From: Pseudidiomarina indica | GTDB taxonomy: Bacteria > Pseudomonadota > Gammaproteobacteria > Enterobacterales > Alteromonadaceae | Assembly: GCF_900104245.1 (NCBI RefSeq) | Contig: NZ_FMXN01000003.1 | Coordinates: 124,001 to 188,000, forward strand | Reading direction: 5' to 3' | Length of the DNA: 64,000 nt | Part shown: positions 36,837 to 48,200 of the stretch, in pieces | How the letters are laid out: each line of letters begins with the position of its first letter | Numbering within the stretch: the stretch's first letter is position 1 | Translations under genes and position numbers: made by a program | Notes under the pieces: model-generated | Told to the model about the DNA's origin: nothing | What the model saw: the letters and a program-made list of their open reading frames with translations, nothing else | Database searches by the model: none

Positions 36837-38042
36837 ATGTCGATACCTATTTTATTAAGTATTGTAATCCTGCTGTGGCTGGTGTTAGTCATTGCAGGTG
36901 CATTTGAAGCCATCCAACATCGTCTTCTCCTTCGTAAAATTCCCATTCGGGTGCATGTGAATGGTACCCGCGGTAAAACCAGTGTGACCCGTCTAATCGC
37001 CGCAGGACTGCGTGGTGGTGGTATGCGGGTCTGTGCAAAAACTACCGGCTCGGCTGCTGCGATGACAGATCCCGAAGGCCGAGAGTTTCCTATTTACCGC
37101 ATTAGCGGAGCCAACATTATTGAACAAATGCGGATGCTAAAACGCATGGTCAGCTTACAGCCTGAAGCCGTGGTGATTGAATGCATGGCATTGCAGCCGC
37201 AATATCAGAGCTTGTGCGAGTTGCGGATGGTTCGCTCAACCGTTGGTGTGATCACCAATGCACGGGCCGACCATTTAGATGTGATGGGGCCAGGTGAACG
37301 CGACGTCGCATTGGCCTTAGCGGGAAGTACGCCAGTGCGTGGCACGCTGTTTACGGCGGAGCGGGATTTAATCGATGTTTTCCAAGAAGCCTGTCAAGAC
37401 CGCCGAAGCCAGTTGCAAGGTGTCACGGAAGAAGAAGTTGCCGCAATTCCCGATTCAGTGCTCGCTCAATTTAACTATGCGGAGCATGCCGAAAATGTCG
37501 CGCTGGCACTAAAAGTGTGCGAGTTCATTGGGGTCGATAGAGCTCGCGCGTTACAAGGCATGATTGCATTGGAACCTGAAACGGGTGCCATGCAGGTGAT
37601 GCATGTGCGGTACTTTGAACGGGATCTGATTTTTGTGAATGCCTTTGCTGCCAATGATCCTGAATCAACCGGACGAATTTGGGAAACCATGGTAGCGAAA
37701 CACGGTGCCGGGCGGCGTACTATGATGTTGATTAACTGCCGTGCGGATCGACCGCATCGTTCTGCGCAAATGGCGGAAGCTGTCGTGCAGTGGACCGCGC
37801 CGGATAAAGTTGTGGTGATTGGCTCGGGCTCCTTCATTTTTGTGCGAGAAGTAACGAAGCAGGGCTTTGATCCTGACAAAATCATGGTGTTAGAAGGCGC
37901 TCAAATGACAGAAATCACGGAAGTATTGCTAGAACAATCGCTCGGCAAAGCGCTGATTGTTGGCATGGGTAATATTCATGGGGGCGGCGAGGATGTCGCT
38001 CGCTTTTTCCAAAACCGAGCAATGAATAAGGAAGACGTATGA
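36837..38042 (+). CDS. pgsB: Poly-gamma-glutamate synthase subunit PgsB/CapB
   Basis: PgsB is the Mur-ligase-like ATP-dependent amide ligase that joins glutamate through the gamma-carboxyl group. The 401-residue protein has an N-terminal membrane segment (about 3-23) and the ATP-binding motif HVNGTRGKTSVTRLI (about 39-53). The family segments VVIECMALQPQYQ and VITNARADHLDVMGP follow. This matches CapB/PgsB in length and motif order. It overlaps pgsC by four bases (ATGA). Confidence 0.93.
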   Translation: MSIPILLSIVILLWLVLVIAGAFEAIQHRLLLRKIPIRVHVNGTRGKTSVTRLIAAGLRGGGMRVCAKTTGSAAAMTDPEGREFPIYRISGANIIEQMRMLKRMVSLQPEAVVIECMALQPQYQSLCELRMVRSTVGVITNARADHLDVMGPGERDVALALAGSTPVRGTLFTAERDLIDVFQEACQDRRSQLQGVTEEEVAAIPDSVLAQFNYAEHAENVALALKVCEFIGVDRARALQGMIALEPETGAMQVMHVRYFERDLIFVNAFAANDPESTGRIWETMVAKHGAGRRTMMLINCRADRPHRSAQMAEAVVQWTAPDKVVVIGSGSFIFVREVTKQGFDPDKIMVLEGAQMTEITEVLLEQSLGKALIVGMGNIHGGGEDVARFFQNRAMNKEDV

Positions 38043-38614
38043 TTGCGCTGAACATTCTTGCGGTGGCCATTGGCATCGGGTTGTTTTTTACATTGCTACT
38101 TACCACCACCTTAGGGTTGGCAGCCGGGGGATTAGTCGTTCCCGGTTATGTTGCTCTGCAGTTGACCGACCCGCTGAGTTTATCCCTGACATTATTAGCG
38201 GCGTTTGTAACTTACTTGGTGGTAAAAATCGTGGCCAGCTTCGTGATTGTGTATGGCCGTCGGCAAACCATCATTATGATTTTAACCGGTTATATCATTG
38301 CCGGTTTACTGGATTTACTGCTGGGACATTTGGTGACCTGGGTTGATCTGCAAATGGTCGCTGGTTCAGATAATGCGCAAGCCCATGTGCAAACTCTTGA
38401 GTCTGGGTTCATGATGGCGGTGATGGAAAGCAGCATTATTGGTTACATCATTCCAGGTTTAATCGCTATTTGGTTCGAACGCCAAGGCGTTTTACAAACC
38501 TTATGTGGATTGGCGGTGACGGCCGTGTTAGTGCGGTTAGCGTTGATTGCCCTGATGCCTGAATCGCTGCAAATGTATGAAGCCAGCCGAGCCTTTCAAA
38601 TGCCGGGATGGTAA
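38039..38614 (+). CDS. pgsC: Poly-gamma-glutamate synthase membrane subunit PgsC/CapC
   Basis: PgsC is the integral-membrane partner of PgsB in the polymerase/export complex. It has about five hydrophobic segments, opening with LAVAIGIGLFFTLLLTTTLGL and the family pattern GGLVVPGYVAL. At 191 residues it is longer than the roughly 150 of Bacillus PgsC, with an extra C-terminal helix. Coupled to pgsB by a 4-nt overlap; the pgsW-like gene starts 29 nt later. Confidence 0.9.
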   Translation: MIALNILAVAIGIGLFFTLLLTTTLGLAAGGLVVPGYVALQLTDPLSLSLTLLAAFVTYLVVKIVASFVIVYGRRQTIIMILTGYIIAGLLDLLLGHLVTWVDLQMVAGSDNAQAHVQTLESGFMMAVMESSIIGYIIPGLIAIWFERQGVLQTLCGLAVTAVLVRLALIALMPESLQMYEASRAFQMPGW

Positions 38615-38643
38615 TTGAGCGCAGCAATAAGGAGAGCAATGAA

Positions 38644-39795
38644 ATGAGTCGGTTTACAAAAATTTATTGGCGCTCGTCAGGAGTGCCTTTGTGGGGCCAA
38701 GTATTTTTGATTGGCTTGGCGCTCATTGCGTTATTCATGGCGGAGAACTTACGGCAGCGGGACCCCACGGTTGACAGCAATTATGCCACCATGGTGAATG
38801 CCGCCAAAACCATGCGTGAAGGCATGGATACCTTAATGCCGCTACGGGCGAGAATCGCCCCGATTAATCCCGAGTTTGATCCGCAGCGAAGTGGCCTCAT
38901 TGGCTTAGAAAACTCCATCATCACCACGAACCAAGGTGGCCGAGAAGCGAAGCAAACCACCATTAACCCTAATTGGGCAGCAGTGGCAGTCAAATTACTG
39001 GCGGACGCGGGCGTCAAAGAAGGGGATCTGGTTGCAGTGACGGTTTCAGGCTCTTTCCCCGCCTTGAACTTAGCAGTGTATGCCGCTATTGAAGCGCTGG
39101 GGGCTGATGCCGTGATCATTGCTTCAGCATCGTCTTCGCAATGGGGAGCCAACGTACCACAGTTTGCTTGGCTTGATATGGAGCGTGAACTGCGCCGTGC
39201 TGGGGTGATTCGGTTGCAACCCGTTTATGCTTCGATTGGAGGTATTGAAGACCGGGGAGTAGGCATGTCGAGTGAAGGCGTGCAAGCCTTAAAAGAGAGT
39301 ATTCAGCGAGCGGGAATTCGCTACTTAGAACCTCGAAATTACCAAGAAGCGGTGGCCGATCGGATTGCTATTTTCCGAGAGTATTCGGCGGGACGGAATT
39401 ATCAAGCCTTTGTGAACGTGGGAGGAGGAGCGACCATCGTAGGGCCGCCAGGAATCGATGATTTATTCCGGTCAGGAATGCAACAAGATGCTCCGGCGCG
39501 CGCCTTTGCGGTGGACACGGTGATGGGCTATTTTTTACAGGAAAATATCCCCAGCATTCATTTCTCCGGCGTGAAAAACCTCGCAGAACGTTATGGGCTC
39601 CCGATTGCGCCGATTGAGCCTGTTCCAGTTGGCAATGGCGGTATTTATTCGGCGACGGTCTATAACCGATGGTTAGCGATTGTGCTTGGCCTCGCATTAT
39701 TTGGCATGACGTGGTTGATAGTTCGCTCTGCGCGGATTACAAGTATTTTTGAGCGCGCCGGTCGCCATGGCAATATCACCAAACCCATGGTGTGA
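38644..39795 (+). CDS. pgsW: Poly-gamma-glutamate system protein, PgsW-like
   Basis: The 383-residue protein has one N-terminal membrane segment (about 17-35) and a large extracytoplasmic domain, then a second hydrophobic segment near the C terminus (about 345-362). It resembles the 'poly-gamma-glutamate system protein' family (named PgsW, from memory) that accompanies pgsB and pgsC in genomes without capA. The biochemical role is unknown. ATG 38644 lies 9 nt after AAGGAG and is preferred to an in-frame start 36 nt upstream inside pgsC. It closes the operon. Confidence 0.8.
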   Translation: MSRFTKIYWRSSGVPLWGQVFLIGLALIALFMAENLRQRDPTVDSNYATMVNAAKTMREGMDTLMPLRARIAPINPEFDPQRSGLIGLENSIITTNQGGREAKQTTINPNWAAVAVKLLADAGVKEGDLVAVTVSGSFPALNLAVYAAIEALGADAVIIASASSSQWGANVPQFAWLDMERELRRAGVIRLQPVYASIGGIEDRGVGMSSEGVQALKESIQRAGIRYLEPRNYQEAVADRIAIFREYSAGRNYQAFVNVGGGATIVGPPGIDDLFRSGMQQDAPARAFAVDTVMGYFLQENIPSIHFSGVKNLAERYGLPIAPIEPVPVGNGGIYSATVYNRWLAIVLGLALFGMTWLIVRSARITSIFERAGRHGNITKPMV

Positions 39796-39815
39796 TCAGC
39801 CGTTACTTGAGTCAG

Positions 39816-39862
39816 TGGTCAGAGGACCTTGCGCACGCCTAGGTGGGCTAGAACTCTGACCA
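39816..39862 (+). terminator. Stem-loop after the poly-gamma-glutamate genes
   Basis: TGGTCAGAG (39816-39824) and CTCTGACCA (39854-39862) form a perfect 9-bp stem around a 29-nt, partly self-complementary loop, 20 nt after the pgsW-like stop. No T run follows, so it may be a Rho-dependent or RNA-stabilising end. Confidence 0.35.
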
Positions 39863-40020
39863 AATTCCCCCCGATTTCTCACCGCTGCCGTCGAAATTTT
39901 AGATGGCTCCTCTACGTTTGCTGATCCGACTGTGGTAGATTCGCTTCATGTGTATCAGTTAAATTGATGAAAATCAGTGCTCTATTCGTAGGTAGTAGGC
40001 ACTCCACAGCGGACTTAAGC

Positions 40021-40671
40021 ATGGCGAAATTTTTAATTGCGGATGATCACCCGTTATTTCGTGAAGCCCTGCAAGGGGCTCTCGCTAACCATTATTCTGA
40101 TTTACAGTTACGGGAAGCTGAGGATCTCGATAGTACGCTGGTGGCCTTGCAAGAGGACGATGATCTCGATCTGCTCTTGCTTGACCTTCATATGCCAGGG
40201 AGTGGTGATTTGTATGGATTAATTCGCATCCGCGAAGACTACCCATTGGTGCCTATTGCCATTATTTCGGGCACTGAAGAGCCAGCGGTGGTGGCCAAAT
40301 GCATTGGCTTTGGTGCGCTTGGCTTTATTCCTAAATCCTTACCCTCTCTTGAAATTGCTGCTGCAATCGATGTGATTTTGCAGGGCGATACCTGGGTTCC
40401 CGCAGAAGTGCGGGGCCGGCTCGCAGAGCTGACCAATGAAGAACAAGAGCTCGCTAAAAAAGTTGCCGATTTAACCCCTCAGCAATATCGCGTGCTGCTG
40501 CTGTTGCATGAAGGATTGCTGAATAAACAAATTGCTTATCAACTAAATATCACGGAGGCCACGGTTAAAGCTCATATTACTGCTATCTTTAAAAAGTTAG
40601 GGGTTTATAGTCGTACCCAAGCTGTTTTGCTAGTCGAACGGCTGCAGTTAGAGCCCAATAAGAATGATTAA
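40021..40671 (+). CDS. crbR: NarL/LuxR-family response regulator, CrbR-like
   Basis: The 216-residue protein has a receiver domain (about 1-118; acidic pair in IADDHPLF, phosphoacceptor Asp55 in LLLDLHMPG, Lys in IPKSLP) and a C-terminal LuxR-type helix-turn-helix (about 155-210, NKQIAYQLNITEATVKAHITAI). It resembles the CrbR/ErdR group that controls acetate and alcohol use. The start MAKFLIADD at 40021 is the standard family start, although its ribosome site is weak. A CrbS-like sensor kinase lies 4.6 kb downstream on the opposite strand, a plausible partner. The symbol is given by analogy. Confidence 0.82.
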   Translation: MAKFLIADDHPLFREALQGALANHYSDLQLREAEDLDSTLVALQEDDDLDLLLLDLHMPGSGDLYGLIRIREDYPLVPIAIISGTEEPAVVAKCIGFGALGFIPKSLPSLEIAAAIDVILQGDTWVPAEVRGRLAELTNEEQELAKKVADLTPQQYRVLLLLHEGLLNKQIAYQLNITEATVKAHITAIFKKLGVYSRTQAVLLVERLQLEPNKND

Positions 40672-40712
40672 AAATATTTGTGGAATTGTTAACACAATGT
40701 GGTAACTTTTAG

Positions 40713-40740
40713 GAACGACTCATTGGTCAGTCGTTCTTTA
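40713..40740 (+). terminator. Rho-independent terminator after the response regulator gene
   Basis: GAACGACT (40713-40720) pairs perfectly with AGTCGTTC (40729-40736) across an 8-nt loop and is followed by TTTATT. It lies 42 nt after the regulator stop and 30 nt before the protease ATG, so the protease should have its own promoter or depend on read-through. Confidence 0.65.
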
Positions 40741-40770
40741 TTGATTTACAGAACACACAAGGGAAGAGCA

Positions 40771-43700
40771 ATGAAAAAAATAAAAACTGCTCATTGGTCT
40801 ATGGTGGCAATGGCGGTTGCGGCTGCAACATCCATTTCAACACTCACGGCCCAAGAGATTCAACAGGCGGACCTTTCGACGCTGAAGGCAACTCAAGCGA
40901 TAGAAAGCAAAGCGGGCAAAAAATATAAAATGACGAATGCTGAACGTCAGCTTCAGCGCCACAATAGCAAGCGTTATATCATTGAATTTGAAGCTCCAGC
41001 GGCAGCAGTATACAAAGGCGGCGTGCCGGGGTATGCAGCAACTTCAACTCACGTGACTGGCCAAGAACGACTGGATGTCAAGTCGGCACCGGTCCAGTCT
41101 TATACGGCTTATCTGAAACAGCAACAAGAACAAACACTAGGATTGGCCGCTCGCGCAGTGCCAAACATGAGTGTGAAAGCGCAGTTAGCGCTGACATTCA
41201 ACGGTGCGATTGTTGAATACCAAGGTGACGATTTAATTCAACGCTTAAAAGGCGTGCCAGGAATTAAGTCGGTTTATGAAGATTCCGTGGTTTACACTAC
41301 CATGGATGCCTCCAATAGCTTGATTAACAGTGATGCTGCATGGCAAGCACTCGGTGGTCAAGATGCTGCAGGTAAAGGCATTAATGTTGCCATTATCGAC
41401 ACCGGGATTGATTTTGAACACCTGATGTTTGCCGACAATGGCCATGATGCGGTCATTGTTGAAACCGAGGCAGGCGAAGATTTTTGTGCCGCCAATGAGG
41501 GCATTTGTAACGACAAGATTGCCATTGCCCGCTATTACGATGTGCCGAGCTCGGTTCACCCTGAGGAATTCTTTGATTCCCCGTGGGATATGAACGGTCA
41601 CGGAACCCACGTGGCAGGAACAGCTGCAGGTAACCCTGTCAGCGTCACCTATAATGGGGTGGCCATGAACATGTCCGGGGTCGCACCAGGAGCAACGTTG
41701 TTTGTCTACAAAGCGCTATGGAACACGGCTGATGGTCGTGGTTCTGGTGTAACGTCAGCGTTAGCCGAAGCCTTAGAAGACGCCGCGATGGACGGTGCGC
41801 ACGTGATCAATAACTCATGGGGTGGCAATGCTGGCGCTCATCCATCAACGAGTCCTTATCAAACGATTATGCAAGCGCTTGATGAAATGGGTGTGGTGAC
41901 GGTGACTTCAGCCGGTAACTCAGGGCCAGGCGCTCAGACTGTTGGCTGTCCAGGGTGTATTGAAGAAACAATTACCGTAGCGAGTACGCATACGGGCCGT
42001 GTTTTTGAAAACTGGCTGGCCGTTGACGGCATGGACCCGATTACAACAGCACCGGGTAACGGTGATTTTGAAATGACCGCTGACATTACCGGTGCCTTGC
42101 TTCCTTCTATCAGCATCGATGAAGATAATTTCGAAGGTTGTGCTGCGTTTGAAGAAGGCGCGTTTGCGGGTGGCATTGCAATGATTCCACGGGGCTCCTG
42201 TGCTTTTACTGAAAAAGCAAATAATGCCCAAGCTGCAGGTGCGATTGGCCTTATCGTTTATAACAACGTTCCTGTGGAAATGGTCAACATGGCGCTGGAT
42301 GGGGTGACCTTACCGAGCGTGTTCATTTCCCTTGAGAGTGCAGAAGCTGTTCTTGAAGGATGGGAAGAAGGACTGACCGCGACTATTCAGGCAACCACAA
42401 AGGCGATTCGTGACGAACAAGTCGATATGATGTCTGACTTCAGTTCACGTGGTCCAGGTGGTGAATCAAGCTTCTTGAAGCCAGAAATTGCAGCACCAGG
42501 TCATAATATCTTGTCAGCAGCCCCGGGTGGCGGCTATCAAACCATGAGTGGTACCTCCATGGCGAGCCCACACGTGGCCGGTGCAGCAGCCTTATTGTTA
42601 GCAGCTAACTCTGATTTGTCACCGCAGCAAGTGAAGTCGGTACTGATGACTTCCAGCGTGACTGGCACCAAGAAAGAAGACGCTGAAACCCCGACGGATC
42701 CGTTCGATGTGGGCGCAGGTCGTCTTGACTTGGCGAACGCGTTCAACACCGGTCTGGTGGTCGATATTCCATCGTTTGCTCACTCCATGTGTGTGAATGT
42801 GTGTGATTTCACCCGTACCTTGACCAACTTAGGGGACGGTGAAACCACGTGGAACGTCACGGTTGAAATGAGCAATCCAGGCGTAACCGTAGAACATCCT
42901 GACAGTGTCACTGTTACTGCGGAAGGTGCCGAGTTTGCGCTTTCAATTAACGGTTCTGCTGCAGGTGAAGGTTGGCAGTTTGGTACGGTAACGCTCACTG
43001 ATACCAGCGGTAATTTCGTGGATGCACGGTTACCGATTGCGGTTTATACCGCTCTTTCAGAAAACTCCAGTGCGTTAGCTGCTGCGGTGACTGAAGGGAC
43101 TGTTGCTGCCAATGAGGACATGACGTTATCAGTCTATGGCGCCATGGGCTCCGTAGCTGGTGCGGAAGTCACCATTACCGCACAACTCCCGATGGATGAA
43201 GTGTTTGAGTTGAATCAGGACTCGATCAGTGTCGTCGAAACCTTATCAACCACCACTGATTTAACATTCGATCCTGACACTCGTACCATCACCTGGACGG
43301 GCACCCAAACGGATGAAGCACCAATGAATAATTTGGCACTGGTTGGTTTCCCGTTCGGTGGATTGGGTTTGGATGATTTGGAAGCACAATTTGGTATTAC
43401 CCATCAGAAAGCCTGTACCGCAGGGTGTGATGAATCCGTCCTCAACCTAACTGTGCCTGGTGTGTGGAAATTTGATGGTGTCGACTATTCAGTGTTGGGT
43501 ATTTGGAGTAACGGTATTGTCGAAGTGGGTGGGCGTCGTTCACCTTCTACATGGGCTTTACAAGCATTCCCGAACCCGGCTCAGCCGAATGGCGTTGTTG
43601 CTCCATTTTGGTCAGATTGGGTCACGCTCGCTGGCGAAGGTGAGCTTCGCTATACTTCAGTGAATTATGGCGGTGATCTCTATGTTATCGTCGAGTGGTA

Positions 43701-44700
43701 TAAGGTTCGTGAGTATGATAGCACCGGCGTTTACGACGGTCCTACGTACACCTTCAACACTTGGTTCCGTATGGAGAGCAATGAGGTTCTGTTCAACTAT
43801 GTTGACGTGAACACGGGCAAACCAACCGATGACATGCTGGTGATTGGTCAAGAAAGCATGGATGGTACCGTAGGTTTCTTAGCCTATGCGTTTGGCCAAG
43901 GCTATTACCCAGCGGATGGCGACGTGATGCTCGCTACCAGTGCAGCAGGTGCCGCGGCGAATGTGTTGATCAGCGTCGATGCGAAAGTAACCAGCTTTGG
44001 TGACGTTGCTGGTATGAGCGTGGTCGGCAAACATAGCCGTACAACGGCCATTGATTTGACTGCTGCGATAGGAACTCAGCAACGAGACCTGTTGACGCTC
44101 TTGAATATCACTGATGGTAACGTTGATTATGATGGCATCCTGCCGTTAGCGATTAAACCGACCGGTGAGTTAAGCATTGAAATTGTCGAAGGACCAGAAC
44201 ATGGAACCTTGGCAACAGACGGCTTTGTCACCAGCTTTACTCCGAACGAAGCCGGCTGGCTTGGAACGGACAGCTTCACCTACCGTGTGGTTGATGAAGC
44301 AGGAGCGGCGTCGACTGAAAACACCGTTGAAATCGCTATTGTTAACACGGCGCCAGCAGTGAAAGTCAATGCGCCAAGTTCGGTAGGTCCTGATGCGACA
44401 GTTCGCTTAGACGCGTCTGGCACCACTGATGCAGACGGTGACCAACTGACTTACAGTTGGGCCTTTGCTGGCGGCGTTACGGTGAGTTTGAGCAATGCCA
44501 ATACGCCAGTTGCAACCTTCACTGCGCCACGTCTGGATGAGGCGGGTCAAGCGAAGTTTGTGTTGACAGTATCGGATGGTCTTGAAACGGTTCAACAAGC
44601 TGTGACCGTGAACATTGAGCCGCAAAAATCAAGCGGTGCAATGGGCTGGTTCTTAGTCTTGTTAGCTCTACCGTTAGTATGGTTACGTCGTCGCGCGTAA
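40771..44700 (+). CDS. Large secreted subtilisin-like serine protease (S8) with PA domain
   Basis: This 1309-residue secreted protease has a signal peptide (about 1-29, cleavage near LTA|QE), an inhibitor-like propeptide (about 60-175) and an S8 catalytic domain with the triad Asp210 (IDTGID), His277 (NGHGTH) and Ser596 (SGTSMASPH). A PA domain is inserted between His and Ser (about 435-530). Beta-sandwich domains follow, including a PKD-like one near 1190-1290 ([19 protein letters not shown]). The C terminus is a short Ser/Gly motif, a hydrophobic helix and RRR ([19 protein letters not shown]), like GlyGly-CTERM sorting tails on type II secretion substrates. AAGGGAAGAG precedes the ATG; an upstream in-frame start is rejected. 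Confidence 0.93.
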   Translation: MKKIKTAHWSMVAMAVAAATSISTLTAQEIQQADLSTLKATQAIESKAGKKYKMTNAERQLQRHNSKRYIIEFEAPAAAVYKGGVPGYAATSTHVTGQERLDVKSAPVQSYTAYLKQQQEQTLGLAARAVPNMSVKAQLALTFNGAIVEYQGDDLIQRLKGVPGIKSVYEDSVVYTTMDASNSLINSDAAWQALGGQDAAGKGINVAIIDTGIDFEHLMFADNGHDAVIVETEAGEDFCAANEGICNDKIAIARYYDVPSSVHPEEFFDSPWDMNGHGTHVAGTAAGNPVSVTYNGVAMNMSGVAPGATLFVYKALWNTADGRGSGVTSALAEALEDAAMDGAHVINNSWGGNAGAHPSTSPYQTIMQALDEMGVVTVTSAGNSGPGAQTVGCPGCIEETITVASTHTGRVFENWLAVDGMDPITTAPGNGDFEMTADITGALLPSISIDEDNFEGCAAFEEGAFAGGIAMIPRGSCAFTEKANNAQAAGAIGLIVYNNVPVEMVNMALDGVTLPSVFISLESAEAVLEGWEEGLTATIQATTKAIRDEQVDMMSDFSSRGPGGESSFLKPEIAAPGHNILSAAPGGGYQTMSGTSMASPHVAGAAALLLAANSDLSPQQVKSVLMTSSVTGTKKEDAETPTDPFDVGAGRLDLANAFNTGLVVDIPSFAHSMCVNVCDFTRTLTNLGDGETTWNVTVEMSNPGVTVEHPDSVTVTAEGAEFALSINGSAAGEGWQFGTVTLTDTSGNFVDARLPIAVYTALSENSSALAAAVTEGTVAANEDMTLSVYGAMGSVAGAEVTITAQLPMDEVFELNQDSISVVETLSTTTDLTFDPDTRTITWTGTQTDEAPMNNLALVGFPFGGLGLDDLEAQFGITHQKACTAGCDESVLNLTVPGVWKFDGVDYSVLGIWSNGIVEVGGRRSPSTWALQAFPNPAQPNGVVAPFWSDWVTLAGEGELRYTSVNYGGDLYVIVEWYKVREYDSTGVYDGPTYTFNTWFRMESNEVLFNYVDVNTGKPTDDMLVIGQESMDGTVGFLAYAFGQGYYPADGDVMLATSAAGAAANVLISVDAKVTSFGDVAGMSVVGKHSRTTAIDLTAAIGTQQRDLLTLLNITDGNVDYDGILPLAIKPTGELSIEIVEGPEHGTLATDGFVTSFTPNEAGWLGTDSFTYRVVDEAGAASTENTVEIAIVNTAPAVKVNAPSSVGPDATVRLDASGTTDADGDQLTYSWAFAGGVTVSLSNANTPVATFTAPRLDEAGQAKFVLTVSDGLETVQQAVTVNIEPQKSSGAMGWFLVLLALPLVWLRRRA

Positions 44701-44721
44701 TTGAATTGCTAAGTTAGCCTC

Positions 44722-44757
44722 AACGGCGATAGGATGATTTCTATCGCCGTTTTTTTT
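44722..44757 (+). terminator. Rho-independent terminator after the subtilase
   Basis: AACGGCGATAG (44722-44732) and CTATCGCCGTT (44741-44751) form a perfect 11-bp stem with an 8-nt loop, followed by a run of T. A textbook intrinsic terminator 22 nt after the protease stop. Confidence 0.93.
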
Positions 44758-44788
44758 CTGTCTGGGAATAACATGCAGAGGTATCATG

Positions 44789-45232
44789 ATGCTAAATAAA
44801 CGAACTCAAGGTTTTGTTTTGCTTTGCTGCATTACTGCAGTACTTGGCTGCGTCGATGCTGAGCAGTCGGGTGCAGTGAGCCAAGCGGAAACAAGTGTGA
44901 CGCTGAATACCGATCAGGAGCGACAAACCCAACTTGCCGCCCTCGACCAACAAATTCGCAGTACTGTGGGGTTTCCACGGGCGAGCGAGTTCAGCCAATG
45001 TCGACTGTTGGAAGTTGGCATGCGTGCGTGCGGTGGTCCTGAGTATTACATGGCATACTCCACGCAAGTGACCGATGAAGCGACATTGTTGCAGTTGGTG
45101 GAGCAATACAACCGGTTACGACAAGAACATATCGAAGCAACTCAGGAGGTCAGTACCTGTGAGATGATTCCGCGTCCGCAATTGGTCCTTGAAGGAGGCC
45201 TGTGTCAGGCCGTCTCAACCAGCTATATGTAA
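44789..45232 (+). CDS. Small putative lipoprotein of unknown function
   Basis: The product has a lipoprotein signal (FVLLCCITAVLGC, lipobox V-L-G-C near residue 21) and a mature part of about 125 residues with four further cysteines (in SQCRL, MRACGG, STCEM and GGLCQA), which could form two disulfides in the periplasm. I do not recognise the family. Two adjacent ATG codons are possible; 44789 has the better spacing (7 nt) to AGAGG. It lies between a strong terminator and the convergent sensor kinase gene (4-nt gap). Confidence 0.7.
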   Translation: MLNKRTQGFVLLCCITAVLGCVDAEQSGAVSQAETSVTLNTDQERQTQLAALDQQIRSTVGFPRASEFSQCRLLEVGMRACGGPEYYMAYSTQVTDEATLLQLVEQYNRLRQEHIEATQEVSTCEMIPRPQLVLEGGLCQAVSTSYM

Positions 45233-45236
45233 TGGC

Positions 45237-48200
45237 TTAGCCGTGCCGCTCTAAATGTTTGAGCAAGGCCTTTAGAGCGGCCGGTTTTATCGGTTTGGTC
45301 AGGAAGTGCAAACCGTAATGACGCGCGCGTTTGCGTACGTCATCGTCGCTCATGGCGGTTACCAGAGCCCCTTGCAAAGGTTGTTGCCAACGTTCGCGTA
45401 GCGCTGCGGCTAGGCTGAAACCATCATGCTCATCGTCGCCCAGTTGGTAATCTAGCAGGACGCCTCCGGGCGCTGGATGCCGGCTGGCGTAATCTAACGC
45501 TGTTGCGCTGCTGGTAAAGGTTTCAACCGTACACCCCCATTTTTCGAGCAGTGCTCGCAATGCGTTCAGGTTTTCAGCATCATCGTCGACACAGATCACC
45601 ACCATGCCTGGATGCAGATCAGCGGTGTATTGGTGCGCTTGCTGTTTGGCAACCTGCGCCTCATCACCAATGGGCACTTGAACGGAAAAACAGCTGCCTT
45701 TGCCTTCTTGAGTACGCAGTTGCAGTTCACAACCTAATTGCTCACTCATTCGCTTCGCCACACTTAACCCTAATCCGACACCTTCAACACGAGATTGAGA
45801 GCCTCGATAGAAGGCATCAAAAATTCGTAGCTGCTGCGCGGCATGAATGCCTGGCCCGGTATCCCACACCGCAATTTTGAGTTCATCACCGCGTGCACGT
45901 ACACCCAGCAGAACTTTGCCTTGGGGACGGTTGTACTTAATGGCATTGGATAAAAAGTTTTGAATGATCCGACGCAAGTAGGTCGGGTCAGTATAGACCA
46001 CTCGATTCGGGTAGGGGCGTACCCGCAAGGTGACCCCTTGCTGTTCAGCCATGACACTATATTCTTGGAGCAATGGGTCTAAAATGGTGCTGAGATGAAT
46101 ATTGCGGAAGTTCGGCTTCAGCGCTCCTTGTTCCATTTTCGCAATTTGCAATAAGGTGCTGAGTAGATGTTCGGTGGAAGAAAGTGCCGTATCCAGTTTC
46201 CCCAGCAGTTGGACATTGTGGGGATCCATGGTGCTCTCATCCACTGCAGACAGGTACAGACGTGCCGCATTCAATGGCTGGAGAATGTCATGGCTGGCAA
46301 GTGCCAAGAACCGAGTTTTAGAAGCATTGGCTTGCTGGGCTGCTTCGGTTGCTTTTTTAAGCTCAATTTCGACCCGTCGTCGCCGTTCTATTTCTTCCGT
46401 CAATTCATTATTGATTTCCCGGATTTTTTGCTGGCGCACGTCAATGCGTTGTTCTAAATCGATATTTGCTTCTTGCAATGCTTGCTGCGTTTCCACGTGC
46501 TCGGTGATGTCCGTAAATGATGTTACGAAACCACCGTTCGGTAGTGGATTGCCCACCATTTCAATCACTCGGCCATCACCACGGCGTCGAATAAACCGAT
46601 GGGCAGAGCCCATTTGCATGTAATTTAATCGTTTTTCGACCAGTTCATCGATTTCACCAGGGCCGCATTCACCGCGTTCGGCGTTGAAGCGAATGAGTGT
46701 GGCAATGGGCTGACCGGGTTTGACCATGCCTGCGGGATAGTTGAACAGCTCTAAATAGCGTTTATTCCAGGCCACCAAACGTAATTCAGCATCAACGACC
46801 GAGATTCCTTGTGCAAGATTCTCGAGCGAGTTAAATAAAATGGCTTGTTGTGTTTTTAATGCCAGGGTGGTGTCGTCGAAGAAGTTCACCACTTCTTCTA
46901 AATGCATGCGACGGTCGCGCAGCGCTGCCTCTACGAGAGAACGCGCGGTGGCGGCGCCAAGTACGCTGGTCAGCGCATGTTCGACGTACTCGATAAACGC
47001 AGGGGTGGCTAGGGCATGACCAGGAAGCACTCCAGTCGTGGTGTCGTTCGTTGGCGCATCCGGCTCGGTAAAGTAACTCAGCAGTTGATAGGTACGCTGC
47101 TCTCCGACAAAGGTTTGCAGCAAGACGATAAGATCAGCATTGGTGGCCTGATGCGGGTACGTCAACAAATGAGCTGTTCCTCGTACTCGTGGTTTAACAA
47201 ACGCAGTGGCTTGAATGCGATCGATGAGCCGTGGCGGCGATAGCAAGGAAAACACCAGATAGCATGCAAGGTTCACTGCCATACTGATTGCTGTGCCTTG
47301 GGTAATAATGCTGGTATCGTCTTGGGGCAGTGCGTTGAACATGGGCAGTGCCACGGTGAATCCCCAAGTTAGTAGACCAGCGATGAGACCGGCGTACACA
47401 CCGCGCGCATGACCACGACGCCAATAAAGCCCACCCAGCATGGCGGGTAATAAATGAAGCACGACCGAAAATGCGAGTAATCCAATACTCACCAGCGCTG
47501 TTTCTGCGGCCCAAAAGTAATAGCATAAGTAGCTAAACAGCATGATCATGCCAATTGTAATACGGCGAATCTTTAGTAAATGAGGGCGAAAATTTACCGG
47601 GAGGTGACGTTTCCGCTGTAATAATATCGGCATGATGACATCATTACTGACCATGGTGCTGAGCGTGACCGAGGCAATGATCACCATGGCCGTCGCAGCC
47701 GAGAACCCGCCAATAAAAATAAACACAGCCAGCCAGGTTTGATCATGAAGAAGGGGCAACTGCAAGGCGTAGGTATCACCGCTTACGTCACCGCCAAATA
47801 ATAGCCCGCCGCTAATCGCGATTGGAATAATGGCGGATGCCACCAAAAATAAATACAACGGGAAGCCCCAGCGCGCCGTTTTTAAATGATTCACTTCGGC
47901 ATTGTCGACCACCAGAACGTGAAACTGGCGCGGTAAGCAAAGAATCACTCCCGCCGCCATTAAGGTCTGCACAATAAAATCAAACTCAAACAAGGTTTGC
48001 CAACGCCATTGACTGGCAGAGGCTTCCAGCACATGTTGACTCAAACTGGTGGGGGACAGATCACGAAAAATAAGATAAGCCACCACGGCTGCGGTGACCA
48101 AGGCAATGAGTTTCACTGTAGATTCAACCGCAATGGCTAAGATCATGCCGCTTCGGTATTCAGTCACTTCAATATGGCGAGTGCCAAATAACATGGCGAA

